A DNA stretch of 64,000 nt from Neptunicella sp048268085 (GTDB lineage Bacteria; Pseudomonadota; Gammaproteobacteria; Enterobacterales; Alteromonadaceae), in contig NZ_JBLWWF010000002.1 of the NCBI RefSeq assembly GCF_048268085.1, positions 186,001-250,000 of the forward strand. The letters run 5' to 3'. The translations under genes and the position numbers were made by a program. Of the stretch, positions 63,944-64,000 are shown in pieces. How positions within the stretch are numbered: position 1 is the first letter of the stretch; the number at the start of each line of letters is the position of its first letter. A model generated the notes under the pieces. That model ran no database searches. It saw nothing but the letters and a program-made list of their open reading frames with translations, and was not told where the DNA came from.

Positions 63944-64000
63944 TTATTCCTGTTCCAGTGATTTCAAGTAAGTATAGATTTCCTGTTGGGCACGCAACTT
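63944..64000 (-). CDS. ppk: Polyphosphate kinase 1, last 18 codons
   Basis: Only the C-terminal end is inside the window, KLRAQQEIYTYLKSLEQE followed by TAA. The RAQxxIYxYLKSLEQ ending and the tight join to ppx are what is expected of gammaproteobacterial ppk1, which makes polyphosphate from ATP. The rest of the gene lies beyond base 64000. Confidence 0.8.
   Translation of the reverse strand, partial: KLRAQQEIYTYLKSLEQE

Overview
The window is chromosomal DNA from a gammaproteobacterium, most likely a marine member of the Alteromonadales. The evidence is gene content and order. The blocks sohB/yciK, rluB-scpB-scpA-yciO-rnm next to trpLEGD(CF)BA, tesA divergent from ybbA-ybbP, purL/mltF/tadA, guaA-guaB/xseA and ppk-ppx all resemble enterobacterial and Shewanella/Alteromonas neighbourhoods. 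The DNA is AT-leaning, and many genes encode secreted or lipid-modified proteins. I saw no IS element, prophage, integron, CRISPR array, rRNA or tRNA. The genus is an inference.

Layout. 1-12.7 kb: topA (runs off the left edge), a lone astB, a large Ig-repeat lipoprotein, an acidic amino-acid symporter, sohB, a surface lipase of the VolA/Lipase_bact_N type, and yciK. 12.8-16.7 kb: a compact leftward operon rnm-yciO-scpA-scpB-rluB. 16.9-25.1 kb: the tryptophan operon with a 19-residue leader peptide (three consecutive Trp codons) and an attenuator, followed by yciB, yciI and arfB. 25-31 kb: an acyltransferase-like protein, several small envelope proteins, a PepSY protein with a PhoP/PhoQ-like two-component pair, and an AI-2E-family permease. 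31-36 kb: folX and the tesA/ybbA-ybbP locus. 35.8-42.5 kb: a 1380-residue hybrid kinase facing a receiver-GGDEF diguanylate cyclase, a secreted F5/8C-like protein and a tiny membrane protein. 42.8-54.3 kb: purine synthesis (purL, guaB, guaA) with mltF, tadA, a PspB-like protein and xseA. 54.3-57.2 kb: a Rossmann-fold protein and an M13 metallopeptidase.

The most coherent special system is at 57.2-62.1 kb. It is a tightly coupled leftward operon encoding a glycerate 3-kinase, a glucosyl-3-phosphoglycerate phosphatase, a glucosyl-3-phosphoglycerate synthase and a GH13 phosphorylase best read as glucosylglycerate phosphorylase. A 46-codon reading frame with a good ribosome binding site follows. 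Together the four enzymes could make the compatible solute glucosylglycerate from 3-phosphoglycerate and NDP-glucose, break it down to glucose-1-phosphate and glycerate, and re-phosphorylate the glycerate. That is a closed make-and-recover cycle in one transcript. The right edge carries ppx and the last codons of ppk.

Several starts were moved inward from the longest frame (symporter, lipase, trpE, trpG, trpA, AI-2E permease, purL, guaB, phosphatase, glycine-zipper protein) because of ribosome binding sites, signal peptides or family N-termini. Four small genes (trpL and frames of 47, 55 and 46 codons) were found by reading intergenic DNA directly. All function calls rest on recognition of motifs and gene order; no database search was run.
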